The position numbers and the translations under genes were made by a program. The notes under the pieces are model-generated. The model saw only the letters and a program-made list of their open reading frames with translations, was not told the DNA's origin and did no database searches. DNA of 58,205 nucleotides from Haemophilus massiliensis (GTDB taxonomy: Bacteria; Pseudomonadota; Gammaproteobacteria; Enterobacterales; Pasteurellaceae), in the NCBI GenBank assembly GCA_000752995.2, contig LM994636.1:370940-429144 (forward strand), written 5' to 3'. Positions 8,819-19,356 of the stretch are shown here, in pieces (position 1 is the stretch's first letter; the number at the start of each line of letters is the position of its first letter).

Positions 8819-9712
8819 CTAGCCGCGCGGGTGATAACGTGCGTGCAGATGTTTCAGCCGTTCTTTGGCAACATGGGTATAAATTTGCGTGGTGGATAAA
8901 TCGCTGTGCCCGAGCAGCATTTGCACCACCCGCAGATCCGCGCCGTGATTCACCAAATGCGTGGCAAAGGCATGACGCAGCACATGGGGCGACAGAGCGT
9001 CGCAGTCGATTTCCGCTAAAATGGCATAGTGCTTAATCCGATGCCAAAATGTCTGGCGTGTCATTTGGTTGCCGCGACGGCTCGGAAACAACGTATCGGC
9101 GCTTTGTCCGGCGAGTAAATGCGCCCGTCCATACAGAATAAACTGGCGCAGCCAATAAGCCGCCTCTTCGCCCATGGGCACAATGCGCTCTTTATTGCCT
9201 TTCCCGATGACCCGTACAACCCCTTGATTCAGACTGATACTGTCGATAGTCAGAGAAACCAGCTCGCTGACCCGCAACCCCGTAGCATAAAGCAGTTCCA
9301 ACATGGCTTTATCGCGCAATTCCAACGGTTCATCCGTATTCGGCGTGTTCAGCAAGTCCGTAACCTGCTGTTCGCTCAGGTATTTAGGCAACCGTCCCGG
9401 CAGTTTCGGCGAGCTTAATACCGCACTGGGATCGTCAATACGATATTTTTCCCGGTATAGATATTGAAACAGCTTGCGCAGCGCGCTTAATAGACGTGCT
9501 GTGCTGGTGGCTTTATAGCCTTGTTGCAGTCGTTCGCCGAGAAACGTTTGCAGATCAACGGCATCTAAGGTCAGCAGATTACCGTTTTGTTTTTCCAGCC
9601 AGCGACAAAGTGCGGTCAGATCCAGCCGGTAAGATTGCACGGTATTTTCCGATAAGCCTTTTTCCAGCCAGAGTTCGTTGAGAAACAGTTCAAGCAGTGC
9701 CGAATCTTTCAT
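8819..9712 (-). CDS. xerD: Site-specific tyrosine recombinase XerD
   Basis: Acts with XerC at dif to resolve chromosome dimers at division. The 297-residue length is typical. The SAM-like N-terminal domain covers about residues 1-95; the catalytic domain shows the nucleophile set: Arg in ATGLRVSEL, Lys in GKGNKERIVP, His and Arg in SPHVLRHAFATHL, His in LGHSDLS and Tyr in TTQIYTHV. XerD rather than XerC is chosen from the conserved start MKDSALLELFLNELWLEKGL. Its ATG overlaps the stop of the upstream permease gene (ATGA), and proC lies upstream of that, so the three are likely one minus-strand operon. Confidence 0.94.
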   Translation of the reverse strand: MKDSALLELFLNELWLEKGLSENTVQSYRLDLTALCRWLEKQNGNLLTLDAVDLQTFLGERLQQGYKATSTARLLSALRKLFQYLYREKYRIDDPSAVLSSPKLPGRLPKYLSEQQVTDLLNTPNTDEPLELRDKAMLELLYATGLRVSELVSLTIDSISLNQGVVRVIGKGNKERIVPMGEEAAYWLRQFILYGRAHLLAGQSADTLFPSRRGNQMTRQTFWHRIKHYAILAEIDCDALSPHVLRHAFATHLVNHGADLRVVQMLLGHSDLSTTQIYTHVAKERLKHLHARYHPRG

Positions 9713-10875
9713 GAAACGTCATTCCGAAGTAAAAAGGCTTCCACTTTCGGCGGAATAAATAACAGCGCGATTAAGGCAACTGCACTCATAACGGCGAACG
9801 TCAGTGACGGTGAAATCGGATACAGCACGCCGGACAGTGCCGTCAGCAGCGCTACGGCGGCGCAACCGGACAAGCCGTTATACAATCCCTGTAATTTGGC
9901 AATCGCATTTTGCGGCTGAGTCGTAATATAACGCACCATGGCATAATGACCGGCAGCATAAGTCAGGCTGTGCAGCAGTTGTGCCGAGGCGATAACCGCC
10001 AATTCCTGCGTGGACCCCAACACGCCCCAGCGCAGCGCTGCCGCCAGCGCAGACAGATAAAACAGACGGCTGACGTTCCAGTGTTTGAATAATTTCGTGG
10101 AAAAGAAAAACAACACGATTTCCGCCACGACACTTAATCCCCACAGCAAACTGGTAGTCTGCACCGACAGGCCCGAATCCGTCCAATACAGTACGCTGTA
10201 GGCATAATAAGCCGCATGGGAGCCTTGAATCAGTGAAATGGCAATCAGCAGGCGCAACGTGGTGTTGCCTTTCAGCAATTGTTTAAATGTTAGCGTATTT
10301 TCGACCGCACTTTCCGCCTCGTCATGGGGCGGCGTATGCGGCGAATTCATCTGCATAACGGCATACAGTCCTAACAGCGCGGCTAGGATCCAAACAATAG
10401 AATCTTCCCCGATAACCCCGATCAGATATCCGAACAAGGTAACACCGACCACAAAGGCGGCGGAACCGATCAAGCGGGCCTTACCGTAATCCAGTCGAAT
10501 CTGTTTCTGCCAAGTGGACGCCAAGGTATCGCTGAGCGGCATTCCCGCCGCATTTAACATCGCAAATAGCCAAATTGCACCACATAGCAGCCAGAAAGTT
10601 TGGGCCAGAAATGCGATAATCAACATGACCGCGCAGCTTAACCAAGCCAGATAACGCAACGCATTCAGCAGTTGTGAGGCGCGTTTAACCGAGGCGGAGA
10701 AGAAAATACCGCCGATAAAGCGGAATAAATAGGAGGAAGCTAAAATCAAGCCGATAGTTTCGGCGCCGTACGCCTGCGATTTCAACCACACGGGAAAAAA
10801 CGGCACAAAAACACCATAGGCACAGTAATAACCGAAAAAACTCAGTGCCAGCCAAGTAAAAGGAGCGATTTTCAT
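9709..10875 (-). CDS. MFS permease, HcaT/3-phenylpropionate transporter family
   Basis: Inner-membrane major-facilitator protein of 388 residues with about twelve hydrophobic segments. The N-terminal WLALSFFGYYCAYGVFVPFFP and RFIGGIFF resemble HcaT and the nucleoside-symporter-like branch of MFS, annotated in E. coli as a phenylpropionate transporter. No aromatic-acid catabolic genes are nearby, so the substrate here is unknown. Its start overlaps the proC stop by one base (TAATG) and its stop overlaps the xerD start (ATGA), so it is translationally locked between two housekeeping genes. An uptake-signal core lies at about 10305. Confidence 0.8.
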   Translation of the reverse strand: MKIAPFTWLALSFFGYYCAYGVFVPFFPVWLKSQAYGAETIGLILASSYLFRFIGGIFFSASVKRASQLLNALRYLAWLSCAVMLIIAFLAQTFWLLCGAIWLFAMLNAAGMPLSDTLASTWQKQIRLDYGKARLIGSAAFVVGVTLFGYLIGVIGEDSIVWILAALLGLYAVMQMNSPHTPPHDEAESAVENTLTFKQLLKGNTTLRLLIAISLIQGSHAAYYAYSVLYWTDSGLSVQTTSLLWGLSVVAEIVLFFFSTKLFKHWNVSRLFYLSALAAALRWGVLGSTQELAVIASAQLLHSLTYAAGHYAMVRYITTQPQNAIAKLQGLYNGLSGCAAVALLTALSGVLYPISPSLTFAVMSAVALIALLFIPPKVEAFLLRNDVS

Positions 10876-11690
10876 TAAAACAGTGTTTCCATTTGTTGTG
10901 AACGCTGCACGCAGGCTTGCATTGCCTGTTGCACAATTCGTTCAAGTTTATGCTGATCGAATACCGCTAGTGCCGCCGCGGTGGTCCCGCCTTTCGAGGT
11001 GACGTTTTGGCGCAGCTGAGCTAATGAAATTTGCGGATTTTCCTCTGCCATTTTGGCCGCACCCAAAGCTGATTGCTGTACCAGCATTCGTGCCTGTGTT
11101 TCGCTCAGTCCCATTTCCGTCAATGCCTGCTGCATGGCGTGCATAAATTGGAAAAAATACGCCGGACTGCTGCCTGAAGCGGCGGTTACCAGATGCATAT
11201 CCGATTCGTTTTCCACCCAGCAGCTTTCGCCGACCGCATTTAATAAATCCTGCGCAAAGGTTTTGAACGCCGAGGGCAGGTTTGGTTCGGCAAATAGCCC
11301 TGCCATTCCTGCGGAAACCAACGCTGGCGTATTCGGCATTACTCGCACGATATGCTGTGCGCCGGGCAACAATGCTCGCAAACGTGCAATCGGCACGGCG
11401 GCGGCGATGGAAATCAATAATTTATCTGAAAAATCCACCGCACTTAAGGGCGCGCAGACTGTACCGATTATCTGTGGTTTTACTGCCAGCAATACTACTT
11501 CGGCCCGATTTACCGCCGAGAGATTATCTGCCGTTACCTGCACGTCTTGACGGGCGAACAGCTCCCGTCTGTCTGCATTCGGATCGCAAACGAGAATTTG
11601 CTGTGCCGGATAGCCTTTTTTTAACAGCCCGAAAACAATTGCTTGCGCCATATTGCCGCCGCCGATAAACGCAATGAATTTATGTTGCAT
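10875..11690 (-). CDS. proC: Pyrroline-5-carboxylate reductase
   Basis: Final step of proline synthesis, NAD(P)H-dependent reduction of pyrroline-5-carboxylate. The protein has 271 residues. The Rossmann loop GGGNMAQAI lies at residues 10-18; AVKPQ, RVMPNTPALV and the C-terminal TSKGGTTAAAL are the family signatures. The gene is the first of a minus-strand group proC-permease-xerD. It is divergent from rdgC, with 76 bases between the two starts. proA is also in this window, about 4 kb away, but not adjacent; proB is not here. Confidence 0.96.
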   Translation of the reverse strand: MQHKFIAFIGGGNMAQAIVFGLLKKGYPAQQILVCDPNADRRELFARQDVQVTADNLSAVNRAEVVLLAVKPQIIGTVCAPLSAVDFSDKLLISIAAAVPIARLRALLPGAQHIVRVMPNTPALVSAGMAGLFAEPNLPSAFKTFAQDLLNAVGESCWVENESDMHLVTAASGSSPAYFFQFMHAMQQALTEMGLSETQARMLVQQSALGAAKMAEENPQISLAQLRQNVTSKGGTTAAALAVFDQHKLERIVQQAMQACVQRSQQMETLF

Positions 11691-11766
11691 ATTTTTGCCC
11701 CGAATAAGTTACAATAGAAAACCGATATAGGCATACATTTTACCTGAATAATAATAAGGATCTACT

Positions 11767-12672
11767 ATGTTTTGGTTTAAGCACGCTATGATTTTCCGTC
11801 TGACAAAAACACTGGATTGGGATTCGGAGCGTTTGCAGCAACAGTTGGTGCAATGTGAATTCCATGCTTGTAGCCAAGCGGATATGAGTAAATTTGGCTG
11901 GGCAAATCCGTTGCGCGGCAGCGAGTTATTGCATTTTTCCGTCGGCAAGCAGGTTTTGCTGGTCGCGCATAAAGAAGAGAAAATTCTGCCCTCTCATGTA
12001 GTTAAGCGTGAGCTGGACAGTCGCATTGAGGCGCAGGAACAAAAAGAAAATCGCAAACTGAAGAAAACGGAAAAGCAAGCGTTAAAAGATGATGTGGTTT
12101 CTCTGTTATTGCCGCGTGCATTTAGCAAACATCAGCAAACCGCGTTGTGGATTGATGCGGAAAACGATTTAATTTATGTGGATGCGGCATCAAGCAAACG
12201 GGCGGAAGATGTGCTGGCGCTATTGCGTAAATCCTTGGGCTCACTGCCGGTGGTGCCGTTGAGTTTTGCCAATGAACCGACGTTGATAATGAGCGATTGG
12301 GTGGCGCGTGATAAGCGGCCGCAGTGGTTGACAGTGTTGGAAGACGCTGAATTGAAAGGCAGTCAGGATAATGCGGTGATCCGTTGTAAGCAGCAGGCAC
12401 TGGATGCGGATGAAATGTTATTGCTGTTGCAGGCGGGCAAACAGATCAGTAAACTGGCATTGGAATGGGAAGAGCATTTAACTTTTGTGCTGAACGAGGA
12501 TTGCAGCTTAAAACGATTGAAATTTGCCGATCAAATTCGTGACAAAAACGATGATATTCTGAAAGAAGATGTTGCGCAGCGCTTTGACGCGGATTTTGTG
12601 CTGATGACCGGCATATTGGCGAAATTGACTGCAAACCTGTTGGAGGAATTCGGCGGGGAAAAAGTGCGGTAA
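11767..12672 (+). CDS. rdgC: Recombination-associated protein RdgC
   Basis: DNA-binding ring protein that limits RecA activity and is thought to guard nucleoid or recombination intermediates. The 301-residue length matches the family. The start MFWFKHAMIFRLT, GWANPL with the following Gly/Ser, and the LPRAFSKHQQTALWID region are typical. AAGGA lies 7 bases before the ATG. The last codons KVR are formed by an uptake signal (AAGTGCGGTAA), which supplies the stop codon. It is transcribed alone, divergent from proC and convergent with purA. Confidence 0.94.
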   Translation: MFWFKHAMIFRLTKTLDWDSERLQQQLVQCEFHACSQADMSKFGWANPLRGSELLHFSVGKQVLLVAHKEEKILPSHVVKRELDSRIEAQEQKENRKLKKTEKQALKDDVVSLLLPRAFSKHQQTALWIDAENDLIYVDAASSKRAEDVLALLRKSLGSLPVVPLSFANEPTLIMSDWVARDKRPQWLTVLEDAELKGSQDNAVIRCKQQALDADEMLLLLQAGKQISKLALEWEEHLTFVLNEDCSLKRLKFADQIRDKNDDILKEDVAQRFDADFVLMTGILAKLTANLLEEFGGEKVR

Positions 12673-12749
12673 TAAAAATCAATGTTTCAGCGGGTCGGCA
12701 GACTCAATCCTCTTTCTGATTAACTATTTTCTCTGCTATGCCGATTACA

Positions 12750-12782
12750 GTGAAAATAAGGGGCGAATATATTTCGCCCTTA
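12750..12782 (-). terminator. Terminator after purA
   Basis: On the minus strand TAAGGGCGAA and TTCGCCCCTTA pair with one extra C bulged, and TTTTCA follows. It sits 15 bases after the purA stop. It may also stop rdgC transcripts coming from the other side. Confidence 0.6.
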
Positions 12783-12797
12783 TGTGTTTGATATCGG

Positions 12798-14108
<1,311 letters not shown>

Positions 14109-14211
14109 TTAAGCTAAATTTTTATAAATGAACAACCAGCTGATTACTTTACTATTTTATCCGCTTAATCTCAATCCAAATTGTTATTTTCTTTACCCCT
14201 TTTCCGGCAAT

Positions 14212-14238
14212 AAAAAAGAGCGGTGATTTTTACCGCTC
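14212..14238 (-). terminator. Terminator after lysC
   Basis: On the minus strand GAGCGGT / ACCGCTC with loop AAAAATC is followed by TTTTTT. The stem resembles but does not contain the full uptake signal. Confidence 0.88.
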
Positions 14239-14246
14239 TTTTGCTG

Positions 14247-15602
14247 TTATGCTTCAAACAGGTTTTTATGCAGGGCACGCACGATGTCGTCCGCCTGTTC
14301 GCTTTGCACCAACATACAAACGTTATTGCTGCTGGCGCCGTAACTGATCATGCGGATATTGTAGGTTTCCAGTGTGCCGAAAATACGTTTTGCCAGCCCG
14401 GCGGTAATATGCAAATCATTGCCGACCAACGCCACCAGCGACAGCCCGGTATCTACTTTTACACTGGATACTTCGCTTAATTCAGCGAGCAATTCACTGG
14501 ACAGCATATTGGCACCGGAAGAGGCGGAGCCGGTTTTATCCAGCGTCAGCGCGACACTGACTTCGGAGGTCGTAATAGTATCCACCGAAATTTTGTGTTT
14601 TGCCAGAATGCTGAACACATTGGCCAGAAAACCCTGCGCATGCAGCATGCTGAGGCTGGACAGGGTGAGCAGGGTCTGATCGCGGCGCAGGGCGATGGCG
14701 CGGAAGGTCGGACGCGGCTGCGGATCGCGCGTGACCCATGTGCCGCCGTCTTGCGGCGCTTTGCTGGAACCGACGTAAACCGGAATATTGCTGCGTACCG
14801 CTGGCAACAGGGTTGCCGGATGCAAGACTTTGGCGCCGAAAGTCGCCATTTCCGCCGCTTCGGCAAAACTCATGGTATCAATGCGGCGTGCGGCCGGCAC
14901 AATACGCGGGTCGGTGGTATAAATACCGGCGACATCCGTCCAGATTAACACATCCTTGGCATCTAATACTTCTGCCAGTAGTGCTGCGGAATAATCGCTA
15001 CCGCCACGCCCCAATGTGGTAGTTTTACCTTGTGGATCGCGACCGATAAAACCTTGTGTGATCACCAGTTCGCCGCGATCAAGTAACGGTTTAAGAATGT
15101 TGTCGCTGTTTTTACGGGTTTGTTCGTCATTCGGTACGGCTTTGCCGAAATGGCTGTTGGTGGCGACGACCGTCCGCACATCAATCCAAGTGGCGTTGGC
15201 ATGCAGTTCTTTCAGTACCTGTATGAAAATTAAGGTGGACATCATTTCGCCTTGACAGATTAATTCGTCGGTCAGCGCCGGGGATGTCGCCAAACTGGCG
15301 GCTTCCGCCAAACTTTCAATTGTGTTGAGGATGGCTTCCACTTTATGGCGAACCTGTGAAGCATCCTGTAATTCATTTAAAATGTTTTCCTGAATTTGAC
15401 GTACTTCCGCCACCTGTTTTGCCTGTTCCGCCGCGTCGCAACCGTTGGCAAGCGCAACCAATAAATTGGTAACGCCGGCTGAAGCGGAAAGCACCACTAC
15501 GCGGGTGGCGGGATCGGCAATGACGATTTCGGCGCAAGCTCGCATAGCGGCATAATTGGCGACACTGGTGCCGCCGAATTTGGCTACTGAAAGATTAGGC
15601 AT
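14247..15602 (-). CDS. lysC: Aspartate kinase, LysC type (lysine-sensitive, monofunctional)
   Basis: Phosphorylates aspartate at the head of the lysine, threonine, methionine and diaminopimelate pathway. It has 451 residues: a kinase domain with KFGGTSVAN at residues 8-16, and GRGGSDYSAALLA in the middle, then two ACT domains in the C-terminal third. The monofunctional length and similarity to E. coli aspartokinase III suggest lysine feedback. No lysine riboswitch is recognisable in the 171 bases between its start and proA. A terminator of proA lies in this gap. It is transcribed alone. Confidence 0.94.
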   Translation of the reverse strand: MPNLSVAKFGGTSVANYAAMRACAEIVIADPATRVVVLSASAGVTNLLVALANGCDAAEQAKQVAEVRQIQENILNELQDASQVRHKVEAILNTIESLAEAASLATSPALTDELICQGEMMSTLIFIQVLKELHANATWIDVRTVVATNSHFGKAVPNDEQTRKNSDNILKPLLDRGELVITQGFIGRDPQGKTTTLGRGGSDYSAALLAEVLDAKDVLIWTDVAGIYTTDPRIVPAARRIDTMSFAEAAEMATFGAKVLHPATLLPAVRSNIPVYVGSSKAPQDGGTWVTRDPQPRPTFRAIALRRDQTLLTLSSLSMLHAQGFLANVFSILAKHKISVDTITTSEVSVALTLDKTGSASSGANMLSSELLAELSEVSSVKVDTGLSLVALVGNDLHITAGLAKRIFGTLETYNIRMISYGASSNNVCMLVQSEQADDIVRALHKNLFEA

Positions 15603-15689
15603 AAGTTAGTTCCTTAATAATTAATGGTAAGCGATATTGTGTTCAACAATACAGATAACGATTTAAACAAAAATTGTCAAATATTATTT

Positions 15690-15729
15690 TATAAAATAAA
15701 AGAAAAACGCCATTCTGTTAAATGGCGTT
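15690..15729 (-). terminator. Terminator after proA
   Basis: On the minus strand AACGCCATT / AATGGCGTT with loop TAACAG is followed by TTTCTTTTATTTT. It lies 45 bases after the proA stop and upstream of lysC. Confidence 0.88.
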
Positions 15730-15773
15730 CTGTTATTCTTTGTTTTTGGCAATTAAAATCGAATAATTTTTAA

Positions 15774-17033
15774 TTAGCCGCGAACCAGATAATCGCCGCT
15801 GCCGATCCATTTATATGAGGTCAGCGCCTCCAATCCCATCGGACCGCGCGCGTGCAGCTTCTGCGTACTGACCGCCACTTCTGCACCCAGCCCGAATTGT
15901 CCGCCGTCGGTGAAACGGGTACTGGCGTTAATATACACGGCGGCGGCATCCACTTGATTGACAAATTGTCGGGCGAACTGCTGTGAGGCGGTTAGAATCG
16001 CTTCCGAATGTTGCGTGCCATATTCGGTAATATGGGCGATAGCCTGTTCAATGTCTTGTACAATCACGACGTTTAAATCCGGCGAACCCCATTCTTGGCG
16101 CAGTTCCGCCTCCTGTACCGCCGCAACCTCGGCGCCAGCCTGCTGTAAAAGCGCAAGTGCGGTCGGATCGGCGTGAAATTTTACCTGTTTATCCTTTAAG
16201 TAAGCCGCGAGTCGAGGTAGGAAATCGGCTGCGATACTGCGCTGTACCAGCAGGGTTTCCAGCGTATTGCAGGTACTCGGGCGTTGTGTTTTGGCATTGG
16301 CGATTAAAGCTAACGCGCGCTGTAAATCGGCGCTTTGTTCCACGAAAATATGGCATACGCCGACCCCGCCGGTAATCACCGGAATGTGGGAATGCTGTTT
16401 ACAAAGTGCGTGCAGACCGGCACCGCCGCGCGGAATAATCATATCAACGTAACGATCCAGTTTGAGTAATTGCAGCACCAGTTCGCGGTCGGGATTGGTA
16501 ATCGCCTGCACGGCATGTTTCGGCAACCCCGCCTGTTGCAGCGCTTGCTGTATGACCTCAACCAGCGCGGCATTTGAATGCCGGGTTTCTTTGCCGCCGC
16601 GCAGGATAACCGCATTGCCGGTTTTTAAACACAGGGCGGCGGTGTCAATGGTCACGTTCGGGCGTGCCTCATAAATGGTACCGATTACGCCCAGAGGCAC
16701 ACGTACACGTTCGATTTTTAACCCACTGTCCAGCGTGCCGCCGTCGATAATTTTGCCGACCGGATCCGCCAGCGATATGACATGGCGGACATCTTCGGCG
16801 ATGGCATGCAGGCGCGCTTCGGTGAGCAGCAGGCGATCGATTAATGCTGCGGAAAGTCCGTTTTGCTTGGCTTGTGCGATATCCTGTGCATTGGCGGCAA
16901 GGATTTTGTCCGTCTGTGCTTCTAATTGTTCGGCAATCAGCAGTAGGGCGTTGTTTTTGTCTTTTGCCGATAATTGAGCAAGGACGAAAGCCGCCTGCTT
17001 AGCCTGTTTTCCCATTTCGATTAAATCTGTCAT
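15774..17033 (-). CDS. proA: Gamma-glutamyl phosphate reductase
   Basis: NADPH-dependent reduction of glutamyl-5-phosphate to the semialdehyde in proline synthesis. The protein has 419 residues from the ATG at 17033, giving the family N-terminus [15 protein letters not shown]; a longer frame upstream has no similarity and is rejected. The active-site region [11 protein letters not shown], GxGxCHIFV and the C-terminal [17 protein letters not shown] are characteristic. It lies 8 bases downstream of the UPF0126 membrane gene, so the two are probably cotranscribed. proB is not adjacent, unlike in E. coli. Confidence 0.96.
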   Translation of the reverse strand: MTDLIEMGKQAKQAAFVLAQLSAKDKNNALLLIAEQLEAQTDKILAANAQDIAQAKQNGLSAALIDRLLLTEARLHAIAEDVRHVISLADPVGKIIDGGTLDSGLKIERVRVPLGVIGTIYEARPNVTIDTAALCLKTGNAVILRGGKETRHSNAALVEVIQQALQQAGLPKHAVQAITNPDRELVLQLLKLDRYVDMIIPRGGAGLHALCKQHSHIPVITGGVGVCHIFVEQSADLQRALALIANAKTQRPSTCNTLETLLVQRSIAADFLPRLAAYLKDKQVKFHADPTALALLQQAGAEVAAVQEAELRQEWGSPDLNVVIVQDIEQAIAHITEYGTQHSEAILTASQQFARQFVNQVDAAAVYINASTRFTDGGQFGLGAEVAVSTQKLHARGPMGLEALTSYKWIGSGDYLVRG

Positions 17034-17041
17034 AACTGATC

Positions 17042-17713
17042 CTATTTGGTTTTTTGCGGTAATTTGTCGGTGTTTTCTTTGGCGGCAATCGGCGTTTCCT
17101 GATAATCGAACACCGGCAGCCCCCATTCAAAATAAATTGCCAGCAAACGGATAATAAAGCCGCTTACCAGCGTAACGATAATGACCAGATTTTGATTAAT
17201 ATGCAGCTGCTGTAAGCCGATATAAATGATTGCCGCCAACAGCGCGATGCTGGCATAAAGTTCTTTTTGGAAGACCAACGGAATACGGTTGCACAATAAA
17301 TCGCGCAAAACGCCGCCGAATGCGCCAGTAATAATCGCGGCGATAATGGCGATTGTTATGCTGTGTCCCATATCTAGCGCGATCTGTGCGCCGATAATCG
17401 AAAAGACGATCAGCCCCAGCGCGTCCAACACCAAAAAGACGGTGCGGAAATAGCGAATAAAATGTTTAATCAGCGGCGCAATAACCACGGTTAATACGGC
17501 AGCACTTGCCACGATTAAAAAATAATGCGGATTTTTCACCCAACCGAGCGGATAATGACCGAGCAGCACATCGCGCACCGAGCCACCGCCGATAGCTGTC
17601 ATCGAGGCGATAATAATCACCCCGAAAATATCCATTTTCTCCCGTCCGGCCGCCAGTGCACCGGTGATTGCTTCGGCGGTGATGCCGATAATATATAAAA
17701 TGCTGAGCAGCAT
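17042..17713 (-). CDS. UPF0126/TRIC-like membrane protein (YicG family)
   Basis: Inner-membrane protein of 223 residues made of two repeats of about 85 residues, each with three helices. The repeated loops [15 protein letters not shown] (about residues 42-56) and [19 protein letters not shown] (about 132-150) are the signature of the UPF0126 family, which shares the fold of trimeric intracellular cation channels and is listed in Pfam as a glycine transporter family. The substrate or ion is not known here. It precedes proA by 8 bases. The ATG at 17713 is used because upstream sequence is non-coding with an uptake signal. Confidence 0.88.
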   Translation of the reverse strand: MLLSILYIIGITAEAITGALAAGREKMDIFGVIIIASMTAIGGGSVRDVLLGHYPLGWVKNPHYFLIVASAAVLTVVIAPLIKHFIRYFRTVFLVLDALGLIVFSIIGAQIALDMGHSITIAIIAAIITGAFGGVLRDLLCNRIPLVFQKELYASIALLAAIIYIGLQQLHINQNLVIIVTLVSGFIIRLLAIYFEWGLPVFDYQETPIAAKENTDKLPQKTK

Positions 17714-17870
17714 AAGGCTCCTGATGAAAAGTGCGGTCTGTTTTGGCGTATTTTAGAGAGGAATCGGGCAAAATGCCAGTGAAGCGAAAGATTGAAATGC
17801 GCTTATTTTTGACCGCACTTTTAAATTTTTGCATAATGTGCGCCTCAATTGTCCCGAGTAGGAAATTTTT

Positions 17871-18680
17871 ATGTCAGAACAACAATCGAAATCGTTAACC
17901 GCAGCATTATCCTTTATTCCGGTGCTGCTGCTTTGTCTGTTAGATATTTTCGCCTTGTATTTACAAGCGCAGTCCAAAGCGCTGGCTCATTTGAGTTTTG
18001 CCGTGTTGACGGCACAACTGTTGTGTATTCTGGTATTTGCGAAAGGCGAAATTTGTAACGGACAACGTGCGCGCTTGGTGAAGGTCAATCTTTATTTTCT
18101 GATGTATTGGGCGTTATGGCTTGTGTTAAGCCTGTTTTCCAATTATCACTATGTGCTGACGGATATTGTCAGTCTGTGTGGCATTGCCGTTACGCTGGCG
18201 ATTTGGCTACAGCCGCAGGATGCACAGATGCGCAAATCACTTTTGGTGCTCGGCGCCTTGCTGGCGGGATTAGGCATGCTCACCTATACGCTAATGTTTA
18301 TCGAATTACCGCTGCTGGATGCGATGCAATATAACTTAACCGCACAATTGCTGACGGGCGTGATCCTTTGCAATATTGCGTTGGTAACGGCGAAAAACCG
18401 TCTGCGGGCGCTGATCGCTTTATTCCCCTTCGCCATGCTGATTTTATTGTTAATCAATGCGTTGATTGTGCTGGCGTTATTGGCTTATGCGTTTGCAAGT
18501 GCGGTAGTTTTTGCCAATGAATTGGCGCTTGGACTGTATTTTATCTTACATCTGCTGATTGCAGGAATCATCGGGCTGCATATTTTCCTCAAACGCAGCT
18601 TGGACTATAACGCGTTATTGATTCTGTTGTTTATCAGCGCCAGCCTGCCGTTATGGATAGGGTTTTCTTATATGAAATAG
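17871..18680 (+). CDS. Unknown polytopic membrane protein
   Basis: I do not recognise a named family. The 269-residue protein is almost all hydrophobic, with about eight membrane segments separated by short loops carrying a few Arg or Lys residues, and only three acidic residues in the first 60. There is no signal peptide separate from the first helix and no conserved catalytic motif is evident. It is divergent from the UPF0126 gene across 157 bases that carry two opposed uptake signals about 75 bases apart. It may be a Pasteurellaceae-specific integral membrane protein. Codon use looks like its neighbours; an uptake signal lies in the gene near 18497. Confidence 0.75.
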   Translation: MSEQQSKSLTAALSFIPVLLLCLLDIFALYLQAQSKALAHLSFAVLTAQLLCILVFAKGEICNGQRARLVKVNLYFLMYWALWLVLSLFSNYHYVLTDIVSLCGIAVTLAIWLQPQDAQMRKSLLVLGALLAGLGMLTYTLMFIELPLLDAMQYNLTAQLLTGVILCNIALVTAKNRLRALIALFPFAMLILLLINALIVLALLAYAFASAVVFANELALGLYFILHLLIAGIIGLHIFLKRSLDYNALLILLFISASLPLWIGFSYMK

Positions 18681-18864
18681 TCGCTACTTTTTTATTTGTA
18701 GACAGACTATTGTCTGTCGGCAAAGAGGTTTTTATTAAATTTGATATGTTATCACCGGACTGATTTTGTCCAAAAACAAGAATGAAAGAGATAAAAAGCC
18801 GTTTAATGCGCCTATCTTTTATTATTTACAGTCTAAATAACTTATTCTAACTTGCTAAAATTTT
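18681..18864. other. Intergenic stretch without recognised genes
   Basis: AT-rich spacer between the membrane-protein gene and the aldo/keto reductase remnant. A small inverted repeat GACAGAC/GTCTGTC (about 18703-18720) is present without a T run. I see nothing else. Confidence 0.5.
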
Positions 18865-19163
18865 CTAGCGCGTCCACACCTGTTTGACATCTTTGGTTTG
18901 CGGCGTATTTTGCGCCATGATGCCGGCGAGACGATGCGGTTGGTAGGTTTCTTTCAGATAAGCCGCATCTTTGGCAGAAAGTTGTAATTCAGTGGCGTCG
19001 TATTTGCCTTTGGCATAGACCTCCTCTTTGGCTCATCTGGTAGTTGTGCCCGACAAGTGGGACAAGCGTCCACAGGCAAGGGCGCTGTAAGGTGTAAGGG
19101 CAATATTGTCTTCACGACATAGAGGGAAGCAGTTCGCGTTCAAATTTTTTGTAAAGCGATCCA
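18865..19163 (-). pseudogene. Remnant of an aldo/keto reductase (YajO/Tas-like)
   Basis: Reading the minus strand from about 19155 gives FERELLPLCREDNIALTPYS and then GRLSHLSGTTTR, matching the region of YajO-type aldo/keto reductases that ends in a GRL...TT.R motif, followed by a stop (TGA). Just beyond, another frame gives VYAKGKYDATELQLSAKDAA and YQPHRLAGIMA and ends with VWTR and TAG at 18867-18865; this resembles the enzyme's C-terminus (Leu-rich turn, PY/QPH). About 60 codons between the two parts are missing, and the 5' two thirds of the gene are absent. The upstream boundary near 19160 is where the AT-rich cassette begins. The match is from memory of the family. Confidence 0.75.
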
Positions 19164-19276
19164 TTATTTTATTTTATTTGTTAAATAAATGTTTTTTATT
19201 TGAACTGATAACCCTCTCTTAATCCTTCAATTGTTCTTTTTATGTTAAATCCTACCAATTTTTAAGTATTTTTACT

Positions 19277-19304
19277 TTGTTTTCTCATTTAATCTGATTA
19301 GAAT
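19277..19304 (+). promoter_or_regulatory. Possible sigma-70 promoter of the RraA-like/MFS cassette
   Basis: TTGTTT and TAGAAT are separated by 16 bases and lie 53 bases upstream of the ATG at 19357. The surrounding DNA is so AT-rich that chance matches are likely. Confidence 0.35.
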
Positions 19305-19356
19305 GAAATACGTTTATTGTTTGTTTGAACTTTTTTTATTCATTTATGAGGTGAAA

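Noticed and set aside
15603..15773. Possible lysine riboswitch before lysC
   Set aside because: The 171-base gap includes the proA terminator and shows none of the lysine-aptamer conserved blocks.
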